Source: Pohlia nutans (Eukaryota > Streptophyta > Bryopsida > Bryales > Mniaceae). From it: a DNA stretch of 64,000 bases. Of this stretch, positions 36,156-48,374 are shown in pieces. Each line of letters opens with the position of its first letter. Position 1 is the first letter of the stretch. The translations under genes and the position numbers were made by a program. The stretch covers positions 44,731,811 to 44,795,810 of the forward strand of contig CM040085.1 in NCBI GenBank assembly GCA_022496805.1. Reading direction: 5' to 3'. The notes beneath the pieces are model-generated. The model saw only the letters and a program-made list of their open reading frames with translations. It was not told the origin of the DNA and ran no database searches.

Positions 36156-36413
36156 TCATGAAGTGTCAAAATGGCGATATAAAATGTTAAAGTAGTGCTC
36201 CATATTTCAACATTCATCCACATATCGGATAGAAGATATTACATATCCGTAATTTTGTATTATTCTCATCCACAATTTGGCAATTTCATCCATTTTTTAA
36301 ATTTTAAATTTGAAGTATTTTGGCAAAAAACTTCATGGTTTTGGGCCATTTTTAGTGAGATTTTTTTTTCTGGTGCAATCTGGCTATATTTCACCCAAAA
36401 AAATGCCTTGGAC
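36156..36413 (+). repeat. Dispersed repeat J, copy 2
   Basis: It is closely similar to 28543-28795 in the same orientation. The open frames at 36195-36503 and 36266-36466 fall mostly inside it and are not credible genes. Confidence 0.7.
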
Positions 36414-36681
36414 TTTATAAACGCCAATTCGTCGACACCAAGAACCTTCAGTTTGAAATGGAACAAAGGTTTAATTGAAAGAATCCAACATCTTTATTCT
36501 TAAACAATTAATTCCGCATGGCAATCAACACCATACAAAAACTTGCCATGGCTGCTTTATTTAATTTCCTCCCCAACTCTCAATTTCAGAAGACCAGGTC
36601 GTAGCAGCTGCACATTTCTTGGAATTCTATGGACAGAGAGACAGCAGCAATTATAGTGAATTAATAACATGAAAGGGAGAG

Positions 36682-37086
36682 TTAACCCTTTAACGTCCCA
36701 GTTCATCACTGTTTTCAAAGATTCGTTATAAAATGTTTGATGAAAACCAAAAATGGAGTTGATGTACAAAGCAAAGTTGTAAATGTCAATGTGAAGATCA
36801 CATATGTACGGTTAGATTTATCATATATTTTTCAAATAATTTTTTATTTATTGCAAGGTTTCTTCCAAAAATTCTTTTGGAAGAAATTAATGAAGTCTTT
36901 TTGCAAGGTTTCTTCCAAAAATCATAATAATCTATTTTGAAGATCCAAAGTGTACAAAAGATAGTCAACTTGCATAAGAACCATGAGAAATTTTGGTGGA
37001 TGAAAATTGTCCAATTCGAATAGAATTTGAACAGTTTGAATCTGTTCGTCGTCGAATATGTGGACGCAAGCGCCTCAAAGGGTTAA
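36682..37086 (-). mobile_element. TTAA-terminated element, family T5 (inverted, internally deleted)
   Basis: A 405-bp element from TTAACCCTTTAACGTCCC to the inverse of TTAACCCTTTGAGGCGCT. It is shorter than the ~550-bp T5 copies. TTGCAAGGTTTCTTCCAAAA occurs twice about 45 bp apart at the deletion region. The near-palindrome CGTCGAATATGTGGACG lies near the right end. Confidence 0.75.
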
Positions 37087-37992
37087 GGAAATGTAAGTTA
37101 GACGGTTATTCAGAAAAAAAAAGAAAAAAAAGAAATGTAAGTTAGATTTCATAAGGTTCTTTAGCCCTTGTAAGCTGTACCTAGGAATAAGAATCGTTGC
37201 ACGAGAATTGTTGTAGTGGATTCTAGAATATTGAATATGCCAAGTAATTCTTTAGTTAGAGAATAATGATGGAGAGTTGAAAGTCCACAACAACCCGCCT
37301 CAAGAATCACATGTTTTTAATTTATTTTTATTTTTATCTTTCATGCAATGAGAGCAAAAGGGTGAACTCTTGCAAGGGGCTAAAGAACCTTATGTTGGAT
37401 TCCAACTTATTCATATTGGATGCCAGGTGCATGAAAGCCCCTACCATGCATAAGTTAGCACTACCCAAAAAAGAAAAAAAGAAAAAAAATGATGTTTTTG
37501 ACACTCGCTTCGATATATCAAGTTCAACAATGTTTTTGACACCATGAAAGTGTTGAAAATGAGGATTTTTGCGACGTTTTTTTGACACTTCAGCAACAAA
37601 AAAAATCTTGAAAAGAGTGTATAAAATAACACCATTTTTCTTTCTCTTTTCTTGGAGGTAGCGTAGGGACACCTCCAATCACCAACCATTCAAAGCCATT
37701 AGTGAACAAAAGATGGAATGTAGTAGGACCATATCACCTATAATCCTGACTTCTAGTGGTAAGTGTCACTTGTTATTATTAGACTGATAAAAGAGTTTAA
37801 TATTTTCTTGTTAGTGAATGAAAGAGGATTCCAATGCACCAAAGAATGATTTTTTATTTTTGTGTTTATACAAAAAGTTACAAAGGGAAAAACATGTTAC
37901 TGACAAATAATCTTAAAATCAACACTTGAACACATGTGTAGGTAGTCTACATTCTCTTCATCAATAAATGCTCTCATTGTTTTAGTATGGGT
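37087..37992. other. Unannotated stretch
   Basis: Open frames on both strands at 37311-37689 have low-complexity tracts and no recognisable domain. TAAGGTTCTTTAGCCC- and GGGCTAAAGAACCTTA-type blocks at about 37150 and 37377 are complementary, so 37150-37395 may be a foldback. Confidence 0.4.
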
Positions 37993-38542
37993 TTAACCCC
38001 TAAACGCCCAAACGACCATTTTCTGGTCGCTGCCCGAATCTAACGGGCTGCCCGGAATTAAAAAAGTATTTTTTTGAAAAATAAAAAATATTCTAAAATA
38101 CTACATCGAGTCTACTTTCCAACCCAATTTGAATTATGTCAATCCGAGTTAAACTCCACCCGGGAGAAATTTTCAAAGTGAATCACTTCAACATTGTCTT
38201 AGTGTTATAAAGTTTGCTATTTGGGGAAAGTAATGATGTTCCCTCCATCATTTCTTTTGCTTTTTTGAAGTTTACAATAGATAAACCAAGTTTAACCAAT
38301 CATGCTAAATTTTAAACTCTAAAAATGAAAATTAGAATTTATACAAAGTTTCAAAGGTTAATGCTTTTAAATTCATTAAAAAAAGATCTAAAGTTATTTT
38401 TGGAAGTTTGACCGTACGGATAATTTGTAGAAATGATGCCCTACATTTTATCTATTGAACCAAACTTCATCAAACATATGGAAGGCACATATTATAACAC
38501 ATCTATGTTTTGTCCAATACCCCTCGGGCTTTTAGGGGTTAA
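37993..38542 (+). mobile_element. TTAA-terminated element, family T3
   Basis: A 550-bp element from TTAACCCCTAAACGCCC to the inverse of TTAACCCCTAAAAGCCC. Two subterminal palindromes are present: CGACCATTTTCTGGTCG (38013-38029) and CGGGCTGCCCG just after. It is highly similar to 23793-24331 and 59041-59574. Confidence 0.9.
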
Positions 38543-38667
38543 AAGGAAGATGTATGAATGTCCTACGGCCTATCTGTCATCGAAGTATAGGATTGTAAAT
38601 AGTGTTGCCATCAAACCATTAGAATAAACAAATCCAAGAAAATTGGTGCATTAAAAAAATTGCTCAA

Positions 38668-39050
38668 TTGGTCTGGAATGACCTTAAACTACCTAGGTGA
38701 TAGCTAGGAGGTGGGCTCCCCTTAGGAGTGCTTAGTGGCACCAAAGAGGGCGGCGGTTTGATTCCGGTCAAATGCACATCGTAAGGGCTAATACTTCCGA
38801 GCTTGATAGGAACCCCGTGCATAACGGGGATGGCTCCCAGGCCTCATGTTACGGTGGGGGCGTCGCTCTTAGTAGGAAATGATTAGGAGCATTGGGTCTA
38901 GTCCGGATATTGTAGGAAGAAAAATCCAAAAAAAAAATCACCCGCGGGGGAGTACTGGAAACCTGCTCTCTTCATTCACAGTGTGATGTTTGTAATCTGT
39001 TGTTGTGCAATGGAAATAAAGCATCCATTTGTTTCAAAAATAAAAAAATA
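38668..39050 (+). mobile_element. SINE-like retroposon with 15-bp target duplication
   Basis: The insertion is flanked by AAAAAAATTGCTCAA at 38653-38667 and 39051-39065. A tRNA-type B box, GGTTTGATTCC, is at 38755-38765, with box-A-like motifs upstream (TAGCTAGGAGG at ~38701, TGCTTAGTGG at ~38729). It ends in ATAAAAAAATAAAAAAA. GCAATGGAAATAAAGCATCC followed by TTTGTTTCAAA near the 3' end resembles a LINE-type tail. At about 383 bp it is long for a SINE. Pol III transcription is inferred. Confidence 0.75.
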
Positions 39051-39065
39051 AAAAAATTGCTCAAA

Positions 39066-39556
39066 ATAAAGTCATAAGATTCTTTAGCAATTAGTGGAGT
39101 CCACCCTTTTTAATAGTAGCACTATAGACGCTTCAACATTGTCTCACCACCCAACTTCTTTAACTAAAGATGATGTGGACTTGCCATGATTTGGGGATAT
39201 GCTACCGAGTAATTCAAGAATAGTTGCCAAATTTCTGAGGTGTTGCAGAGAAGAACTAAAGAACCTTATGGTGGCACACACTAGCTAGACTTGCAACCGC
39301 CAAGAGTCAAGATATACAATTGATACTGAGGATAGATATTGACTTGTGGAGAATTAGGGTTTAGTTGAAATTAGGGTTTCTGGAGGTTGCAAGGAATGGC
39401 TGGCTCAGGAGGTGTCGGAGGGATATTCATTTTGGGTGTGCCCTTGATGCCCCAAACCTGGAGTTGAATTTGTCCACTGGGAATAAGGGTCCTTTTTTTG
39501 CTCGGTGGGAAATTTCTCAAAACAAAACATGGATTCATCTGGCTACTGAAGTAAAC
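39066..39556. other. Unannotated stretch
   Basis: Open frames at 39365-39613 (+) and 39371-39667 (-) run into the adjacent inverted-repeat element and are not recognised. Confidence 0.4.
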
Positions 39557-39827
39557 TACCGTAGTACCATAGCTGGGTCGCCACCCCACGAACGAATATT
39601 TAATATTTTTTGAAAAATAAGGTTCGTTCCTTAAAAAACGAATCCATTGATTTTCGAGTTTTAGCAAAAAAAAAGGATTTAAAATGACCTAAAATAGCCC
39701 AAAATAGCTTAAATAGAAAACATAGCTAAAAATAACTTATTCTATTTTCGTATTTTGGTCCTCATAATTTTTGATTTTTTACGTTTTTTGAATTATTTTT
39801 TGGCGACCCAGCTATGGTACTATGGTA
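39557..39827. mobile_element. MITE with TACCGTAGTACCATAG termini, copy 1
   Basis: A 271-bp element. The left end TACCGTAGTACCATAGCTGG continues as GTCGCCA, and the right end is the inverse of TACCATAGTACCATAGCTGG then GTCGCCA. A related copy is at 54540-54792. No convincing target duplication or coding frame. Confidence 0.75.
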
Positions 39828-40652
39828 TTCAACAATGGCAAGAAAAAAACACAAAGCAAACTTTCCACTCAACAAGCTTGGACTAAATCCCAGCAAGGTA
39901 GAAGCACCAGTAACCATCAGTTTAAGCATTTCAACCTATATAGTGTGATGGTTGTCAATGATAAAAGAAATTGCAGCATATAAAACTTTGGGTTTAAGAA
40001 CCAAGTCTAATTTTTATTTAATTTTGTCGCAATGAATGATTTTGTTTTGAATTTTTAAACCTAATTTGCATAGACCACTATTGATGTTAGTAGGGAAGCC
40101 AACACTCATCTTCATTTTCTAGTCCAATCACTTTGCTAACTTGGTATTCATAATTGATCACCAAACTGCTACAATTAATAGTTGTAATAATTTGATTGGA
40201 AACTCCTGAAGTTGAAACAAGTGCTTGCATAGGTGACTGGAATTGGTCACTAACAATTTCTAGTGCTTATACCTTAAGCCTTAAACCCTAAACCCTAAAT
40301 CACACTAAGTCGACACTGTTCAACAATCCGCACCACGATTGCACTAGTAGAAACACCACTCCCGTAGATTAGCAAAAAGACCCTGCACTTTGAACTAGAC
40401 TAGTTGTGTTTCTTTTTGGGCATGCTTCTCTAGTCTACATGGGCAGTGGTTTTATAAGTGTTGTATACAAATTGTTGAATTGTGAAAAAAATAAAATTGA
40501 GCATTGTCTAGTTCAAAAATGTGAGGTTATTGCAAATGCTAACCAAAACCTTGACCCCGAAAGGACCAAGGATTCCTCAGAAAAAATGGTGGAACGGAAT
40601 GCCCTCGTGAGTGGAAAAATGGTGGAATGTAATTACCTCGTTGTTTTATGCA
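39828..40652. other. Unannotated stretch
   Basis: No gene is seen. An isolated CACTAGTAGAAACACC terminus at 40342 has no partner. Three short telomere-like CCCTAAA units lie near 40285-40305. Confidence 0.5.
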
Positions 40653-40763
40653 GTAGGAAGCCCTCACCCTCGTGAATACCGCGTAGGGAAAACCTTGACC
40701 TCGGGCAAGCCCTCGCTCTCAGGGTTTTCCTGCGCAGTATTCCCTTGGGTGAGGGCTTCCTAC
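40653..40763. repeat. GC-rich foldback
   Basis: The left arm 40653-40694 (starting GTAGGAAGCCCTCACCC) and right arm 40723-40763 (ending GGGTGAGGGCTTCCTAC) are complementary over about 40 bp with few mismatches, around a 28-bp loop. The region is far GC-richer than its flanks. It could be a foldback transposon core or a structured RNA. Confidence 0.7.
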
Positions 40764-41292
40764 TATACGTAACACTACACTACCCATGTGTTATAGAGTA
40801 CACAACTTAACCCCATAAAGGTCATTTTGTTTTTGAGGAGGCGCTGAAATTGGGAATCTTCTCCGTCGAGGGTGCATGGAAACAAAAGAAATGGCGATGT
40901 AGGTGGACCAATTGTATCATATCAGGGGAGGGAGATTGGAAATTGGCTATATATAAAAAAATCACCAAAGTTGAAGGTAAATCTGGAAGATTATAACTAG
41001 AATATGGAAGGTGGTATTTGTGCATTGTTAGGATGCTGAAGACTCAAACTTTGGGAGATCGAATGCTCCACATTGAATTTTTTATTTTATTTTTGGAGTA
41101 TGAAGCATTTTCTGTACTACAAATAGATGTGGTGCAGTCTTTGTACAAAACGTAAGCATTGCCTAACGACAAATCCAAGATGAACAACATCAAGCGATGC
41201 CACCAGCAAAGTGATCGGAGTTGCACCGTGTACCCTGCTCTCACTTGGCCAACAATATCAACACCTCGCATTATCTCTTAATCTCCAATTAT

Positions 41293-41494
41293 ATCGATGA
41301 TGTAGGGTATTGTTTGCGTATGTTGTTAATCCATCACTTGCAATATACGAATAGCTCATTAAAACCATGTCGACGTGAATTTTAACTTCACTTTTGATCT
41401 TAAACCTACAGGAGGTGTGGAACTATGCCAAATACGATGCAACATTGTTGTATAATACTGGTCGGAAAGGGCTCTCTGGACCTTTAAGGGTTAA
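41293..41494 (-). mobile_element. TTAA-type element, family T7 (inverted, left end eroded)
   Basis: It matches 52268-52501 from CTCATTAAAACCATGTCGAC to the right terminus TTTAAGGGTTAA (41491-41494). The left terminal TTAACCC is no longer visible. Confidence 0.65.
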
Positions 41495-41541
41495 GTAATG
41501 TCGAACATATCCTTGTCATCTACTACAAGTTCCTGTATACA

Positions 41542-41661
41542 CACTAGTAGAAAAGGTGGCACTGCCGAAGGAGGTGCCCAGTCAAGTGTTGCCCAATTCC
41601 AGGCATGCCCATATCATTTTCGTAGGCACCTCTCTCGGTAGTGCCGCCTTTTCTACTAGTG
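41542..41661. mobile_element. CACTA-type MITE with ACA duplication
   Basis: A 120-bp element with ends CACTAGTAGAAAAGGTGGCA and the inverse of CACTAGTAGAAAAGGCGGCA. It is flanked on both sides by ACA (41539-41541 and 41662-41664), the 3-bp duplication expected of CACTA elements. A relative lies at 60607-60725. Confidence 0.85.
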
Positions 41662-41800
41662 ACACTTTGTATATTATAAGTATATGTAGTGTATATACTA
41701 GAGAGGTGTTCATCATTCACCATAATTATTGAGTGTATATAAATCTTTTGTCTATCTTTGATGCAAAAATGAAATCATTCTCACTCAAGCCCATTGCATG

Positions 41801-42649
<849 letters not shown>

Positions 42650-42850
42650 TATCCCAACTTTTGTGTGGGCTTCTGCAATGAGCTTTCGAGTGAGGGCATG
42701 GCCCCCTGTCTCCTTGAAGGGTGGTGGCAGAATCATGCGATTTCAATTTGCAAGAGGAAGGCAATTGTTTTGGTGAGAGTCTTTCATGGATTGCAAGAAG
42801 CACTACGTAGGAGAGTCTCGCCTCACAAGCGCGCACTCCGACACCTCTTC
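42650..42850 (+). repeat. Dispersed repeat M, copy 1
   Basis: It shares CCTTGAAGG.TGG, GCGATTTCAATTTGC, GAAGGCAA.T.TTTTGG and GGAGAGTCTCGCCTCA blocks with 43265-43477 in the same order. It is probably a pair of copies of one unclassified element. Confidence 0.65.
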
Positions 42851-43264
42851 CTGTAATTTGTGTAACTCCTGTGATCATCTTTGCATTTCCAGGTTTCCAA
42901 AAAACCCTAAACCCTAACTCTTCTCACATTGGAGCTTGCAAAGATGGTGCCTGAATTCATTCATGGAATTGCATGATTGAGAAAGAATGGAAAACCACAA
43001 ACCCTATTCTGTAGGAATGTGACGATTCTTGATCTTTCTATCCTCAAATTTCTTGCTAAAAATTGAGGTCCCTATTTGATTTGGGAGGACTTTTGCCATC
43101 CAAAACATTTGAGGCTGATATTTTCTTGTAGATACCAGTCAAACCCCTCTTGTCTGGCATACTTTAGGTTTGGTTTGGTATATAAGGTTCAGGAAATAAT
43201 TATACCATCCTCATTGGTGGGCATGCTTTTATCCTTGGCCACCTTTCGAATACTAGGGGTGTCT

Positions 43265-43477
43265 AAATATGAGTATTTGTCCTAGCTTCTACAAAGAGTT
43301 TTCAAGCAAGGACGTAGCCCTTGTCCCCTTGAAGGCTGGCAGTGGCAAAACCGAGCGATTTCAATTTGCTAGAAGAAGGCAACTATTTTGGTAAGAGTCT
43401 CGTGATTGTGAGCATAGATCGCAAATGACACCACCTAGGAGAGTCTCGCCTCATAAGCTCACACTTTAGCACCTCGA
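43265..43477 (+). repeat. Dispersed repeat M, copy 2
   Basis: A diverged copy of 42650-42850. It ends at AGCACCTCGA, where a retroposed tail begins. Confidence 0.65.
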
Positions 43478-43584
43478 GATAGATAGAAACTCCAGTCCCC
43501 TTTCGAGGCCGGCGTGAATAAAGTGTATGTTCGTAATGTCAATGACCCAGTGCCTACCGGACAAAGGATCATTGGAACAAAACT
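43478..43584 (-). mobile_element. Short retroposed tail, copy 2
   Basis: A 107-bp homologue of 21477-21581, again ending CTATCTATC on the minus strand. Flanking duplications are not evident. It lies directly at the end of repeat M. Confidence 0.6.
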
Positions 43585-43699
43585 ACTCTCCCCTGCCAAG
43601 AATAGACTTTAGTGGCCAATAACAAATAATAGTAACAAACAGTAACTACCTTGAATGGGTGGTTAGGTCTAGATAGAGTATAAATTAGGTTTAGTTTTG

Positions 43700-43932
43700 A
43701 TGGTGATCGTCAAGTCATGGCTCTAGGGTTGGTTAGCAAAGGACGTTGTATTACATTTATATGGTCCAGGTTTGATTCCCGTTTGTGCCCATTTGAGTAG
43801 TAATATGATATCTATAACTTGGTGCTACTAGTGAGTTATTATAGGCAAGAAAGTTGTAACAACCAACCGGCCCCGTCTTGCCCTTCTAAGACAAGTGTTT
43901 ACGTTTGAACTAATAAAAAAAATACAAAAAGA
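43700..43932 (+). mobile_element. SINE-like element with tRNA-type B box
   Basis: The B box GGTTTGATTCCC is at 43769-43780, 40 bp after a box-A-like TGGCTCTAGGG (43718-43728). The segment ends in an A-rich tail (AATAAAAAAAATACAAAAAG, near 43913-43932). No target duplication was found, and the 5' border is uncertain. Confidence 0.5.
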
Positions 43933-45831
43933 AATGAACAATGGTCTTAATCACTACACTACAGATACACAAGTATGGTTGAGAACTATAAATAAAGCCT
44001 AGTAAAGCAACAATTGTGACACTCGAGGCTAAGAGTTGTAGCCGCATCAGACATTTTTCCAAATAAGCATGTCAAAATGGTTTCTATTGTAAAATGTCTA
44101 AAATAAAATAAAAAACAATTTCACTTGAAAACAAATTCCAACATCAAAATATTATCATTATGTATGAAATTTTGTGCAATTTCAAATTAGGAGGTTGTAC
44201 ACTAGTGTAACTAACAATAGACAACCCTATTTCCATTCAAATGTATTTCATGTTACTTATGAGAAGATTAATTTGGTTTTGGAGGAGTGCATTCAAATAT
44301 TGCCTTTGCTTCAAAATGTGATGCCCAATTAGACCTGATTGAATGTCGGTATAGGCCAAGACGTGTATAAAAACTGTATTGAAATAGTATATAAATCTTG
44401 TCTCACTTTGAAAACTTGCAAATGTAAAAATCATCAATGAACTCTACAATACATGAGAAATGACATTGGAAAGCTATGGAAGTGTAATTCTGTGTGGTAT
44501 TGATTCAAGTACAAAGGATTGATGACAAATTTATGATTTCAAAACTTTCAAATACTCATTATAATTTGAGATGTGCACCATTGAATTTCTCTATTTTTTT
44601 CACCAAAAGATGACCCATCAAGTGTAGAACATATTGGTACAATCGGAATCTCTTAAGAACATTCTATATAGCCAAAAATTGAAACAATCTACAAAAACCT
44701 CCCAAAATCTGGCTTCTCTCCAAAAACACTGCAAAGGATTAATTTTCAGAGCACAAGACTTGAACCCTAAGACAGCAACATTTGCATAATAAGAACTGGT
44801 CATGCACAAGATTCAAATACACATCATAAGCTAACAATGGGACTCTGACATTGCCAAGAAGGCACAACATGCATGACATCAGTACATCACTTCTTGTATG
44901 GACAAATCTGTATGCAAAGCCAGAAGATATTTTATGTACAAGGAATGGAGGTTTCTCATCAAGACATGCAGTACAGCTCATTGGGGATTCCATGCAGTGG
45001 AAATCGGTTAAACGGTTATACCTCACTTCGAGAATCAATACTGAAAGCAAAGGAGCCCTTCACGTATGATCCCAACTAACTCTGTACAGACAAAAATCCA
45101 AAAGAGGGAACATCAAATGTACACACAAAGTCCACCTTGTTTCGGGCAAATGCCAAATATGAGACCGACCTGCCAGCAGGACGAGTGACAAAGGTTTTGA
45201 TTTAAGTCGGAACAACTAGAGAAAGAAAAAAACTGGAAAAAATAAATTCACCTGACATATTCACATCCCTATGCGCCAAGCACAGAGCTTGGCTTTAATT
45301 GTGAACAAAAGCCCTCCTCAGCAAGCGGCTTCCATCAAAGAATGGGTTAAGTTTTTCTGCTCCTTCGAGAGCAAAGTTTGCCCTGGGGTGGGCACCGCCA
45401 CCTGGCATGATTGTATACCGTATAAGAACTAAAGCTATCCAGAACTAGTGTACAAGAGTGCCATGATGCGCGGCAATGATATCAGCACCTTGAGATATCC
45501 TCGACTCCAGCAGCGACCAACCCCCTTTCTGCTTCAATCAAGAAAGTAAATGCCCAAGTGACTTTGGCTGACACCTTCAGAAAAGCTGCAGGTGTGCTCT
45601 CCCTTTCACCTACTCTTGCCAATAAGATGGTACATCCATGCCACGTATATCATCAACTTCAGTAAAACCCTCTAGAGCCCTCAGAATGTTGAGGGTTCAC
45701 ACTTCGAAGTCGATATCTGATCCGCGCAAACAACCCCGTCTGATCTTCGAGCTGGTTGCTTTTACGCTCCCAAAGAAGGGACTGAGAAAACTCTACATCT
45801 AGAAAAACAGAAGTGAAAACCATGCAGCGTA
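43933..45831. other. Downstream flank of the ROP-GAP gene
   Basis: This lies 3' of the minus-strand ROP-GAP stop codon. Roughly 45100-45830 is more mixed in composition and probably includes the 3' UTR. Open frames at 44739-45050 (-) and 44851-45079 (+) have no recognisable domain. I found no canonical polyadenylation hexamer near the stop. Confidence 0.45.
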
Positions 45832-48374
45832 TCACCATGCTTCCACCCGCTCGGTTCGTTGATCTATAGAAGGGGTCATGCGACCACTGGGACTCTTGCC
45901 TTTCATGCTGTGTGTTGGGGGAAAGAGCATGAAGGGACTAAAGTCTCCTTGTGACTCATCGCTTTTGCGCAATTGGCCATTGAGTAAGGAGCTCTGTGGG
46001 CTATTGCGAGGATGATTATCCTCGGTGCTGCTCCTGAGGAAAGGGTTCGACTTCTGAGGAACACCAAACAAAGGAATTGGTGGACGTTCCATTTGAGAAC
46101 CCATGAATGACGGAGGAGGATACCGTCCGCTGCCTCGTTCATGACCCATCCAAACACCACTTTGAGAGTTTTGTGAGCTAGTCCGGTCAAGACCTCGGAG
46201 AAGTCCCGCAGACGAGTTTTGGGAGTTTTGGGACCATTGTCGATCATGGCGGTTGAATATGCTGCTACCCCCATAGGCATCGTCATTGGCATCCTCAACC
46301 CACAGAGCTGCTTGTGGGTCATGCTCAGGCTCTCCTGTCTCAGGCAGTTCTGGCGATGAAGGGGGTGAGTGGGATTCCAGCAAAGAAGCCTTCCGGTCCT
46401 TTAATGTGCGAAGAATCAAAGTTTTGAGCAGGTTCATTACTTGGACAGCATGCATCAGGGCTGTTAGCGGGTCAACCATCTGCAGGCAATAAACTTGTAG
46501 AGTAAATAAAAAACAAAGACCTCAAACATGACTGAAACACCGACAGTCAACAATATCTACCTTCCTGACTAAATGATTTCAGGAAGACCATGCAAACACA
46601 TGGTCATTGCAAAAGAACAGAATACCTGTGTCATGTTTGGAGCAAACACCATAGCAATGTTGCGGGCATTCATCTTGTTGAGGGACTCCAACTCCACGAC
46701 ATCGGCCATCAGGTTGATGGCCCAGTCTAAGAGAGCAGCCTCCGTCTGTGGCAACTGCTTGATAAGAGCCAAGCTGTCCTTCTCACCATGACAAGCAAGG
46801 ACCTGCTCAGGGCTCAATGAATCTAGAACACCTGTTGGCAGTTCCCTAAACCATGCCTGCATTTAAAAAACATCACTTTCTAAGTTCCTCTGAAAGACAC
46901 CAATGAGAACAGAGACATGATAAACTATAGGATGAAAATCAACATGCTGCATCTATACATACAAAGTAGGAAATCCAAACAACATCTGCTACGCTCTGCA
47001 AAAACAGCTAAGTAGTGAATAGAAAGACTTGCTGGGATTTCCCGGGAACATTTCATGCAATGAGTGTCACTAACCTTGATCAAGCCAGCTAAGGCGTGAA
47101 TGTCAATGTCAGGAGGGACAATTCCTTTGTTGAGTTGCTCCCGCACATGCTCCTCATGACTATTCTCGGGATTTATCCTGAAAATACCTTCAGCCTGAAT
47201 AGGCAAGAAATTTCTACAGTGGTTAGGTTGGTTTTTAAACCTAGATATTTTGATATCATGCAAACAGGCAAACAAAACAAGGCACTGCAAACTGAGGCAA
47301 CGTAATAGATGCTGAAGCCATCAAATCGCATTAGGCACTATCTTAAACATCCTTTCTATGTGTAAAGGTAGCAGAAATGGATGATAACTTGAGCCAAAAT
47401 TCTGAAATGAGTCGCACCTTGAGTCCTTGTTGGTCGTAGAGCTGCTTCTGCAGGAGCAGGAGAATAGTCGGAACCATGTTGCCATGATTGTCAATAGAGC
47501 ATTGCATTGACTCCACTGACACTCCAAACACGTTCTTGCTGCACATCGAAAAATTTGAGTAGTGAGCACATTATCAACTCCAACAACAACTAGGAATCGG
47601 TATATCAGTTCACTTTCCTGCAACTTGTAACATGCTTGAATCTGCATGAAACCTCATGCGTACGTTTTCAGCTACAGAACCATCTTCAAAATTCAAAAAC
47701 GCCAATGAAAACCAAGGAACTGACCAGGAAAGAGATCAAGACCTTGTGCTTGATTCTCGGCGATAGTATATGCATTGAAGAGACCAAAAAAGAGATTTCC
47801 AGAGTGAAAAGAAGTCACTATAACACACAGAGATAGATCTGATTAAAAAGCAAACCAACCTTGCGCTAGGAGTTGGCCTGGGCACTTCATGCTCGTATTC
47901 CTCTGGTAGGCCGAGAAATCCATTGTAGCGGTCGAAAGTAACGTGCGCAACATGCTCAACATCTGTCGGCCATCCGATATCCATGCTCATCTTGATTTCC
48001 TTTCCCTTCCCTTTCTCCTTCTCCTTAACTTTGTCAGTGGATCTCTCCCTCTCTCCTTCTATAATCTCCACTTCTTCCGCTGTCTGGCAAGTCAGAAGCG
48101 ACTTTCTAACTGTGGCCAACACTAACGCTACCATGGACAGCTGCGCTCCCGCGTCCTGCACTTTCGTGTTCCTGTACTTCGGTAAAGATGTGCTGGCAGA
48201 GATTTTCGGGCTTATCTTCAAGCCACCGACATCTTCGTCAACGAGAGGAGAAGCGTGATTACCACCGTATCCCTCTGAGTATGAGTCTGTTAAATACTGC
48301 AAAGGTGAGTTGTATTCTTCACTGTCGCTGGAAAAATCTCGAGCGTTTCTTTGGGAATGAAGGACCGCAGTCAT
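45832..48374 (-). CDS. ROP GTPase-activating protein (CRIB + RhoGAP)
   Basis: Five coding exons join in frame on the minus strand: 48374-47860, 47538-47418, 47194-47075, 46856-46626 and 46479-45832, giving 544 aa. All introns are GT-AG. The first splits a Ser codon; the rest fall between codons. An in-frame TGA 24 nt upstream supports the ATG. A charged Lys/Glu tract (~107-128) precedes a CRIB motif at 131-157 with the H141/H144 pair, then a RhoGAP domain at ~174-345. The expected arginine finger is R218 in GIFRIN, and the K/N-rich NKMNARNIAMVFAPNM block is at 312-327. The C-terminal ~190 residues are Ser/Asn/Pro-rich and probably disordered. Plant ROPGAPs use the CRIB region to engage ROP and speed GTP hydrolysis, restricting active ROP at the plasma membrane. 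This function is inferred from family membership. Which ROPGAP paralogue it is cannot be told. Confidence 0.95.

Noticed and set aside
40277..40305. CCCTAAA repeats as a telomere or interstitial telomeric tract
   Set aside because: Only about three imperfect units. The similar 42898-42915 run is equally short.
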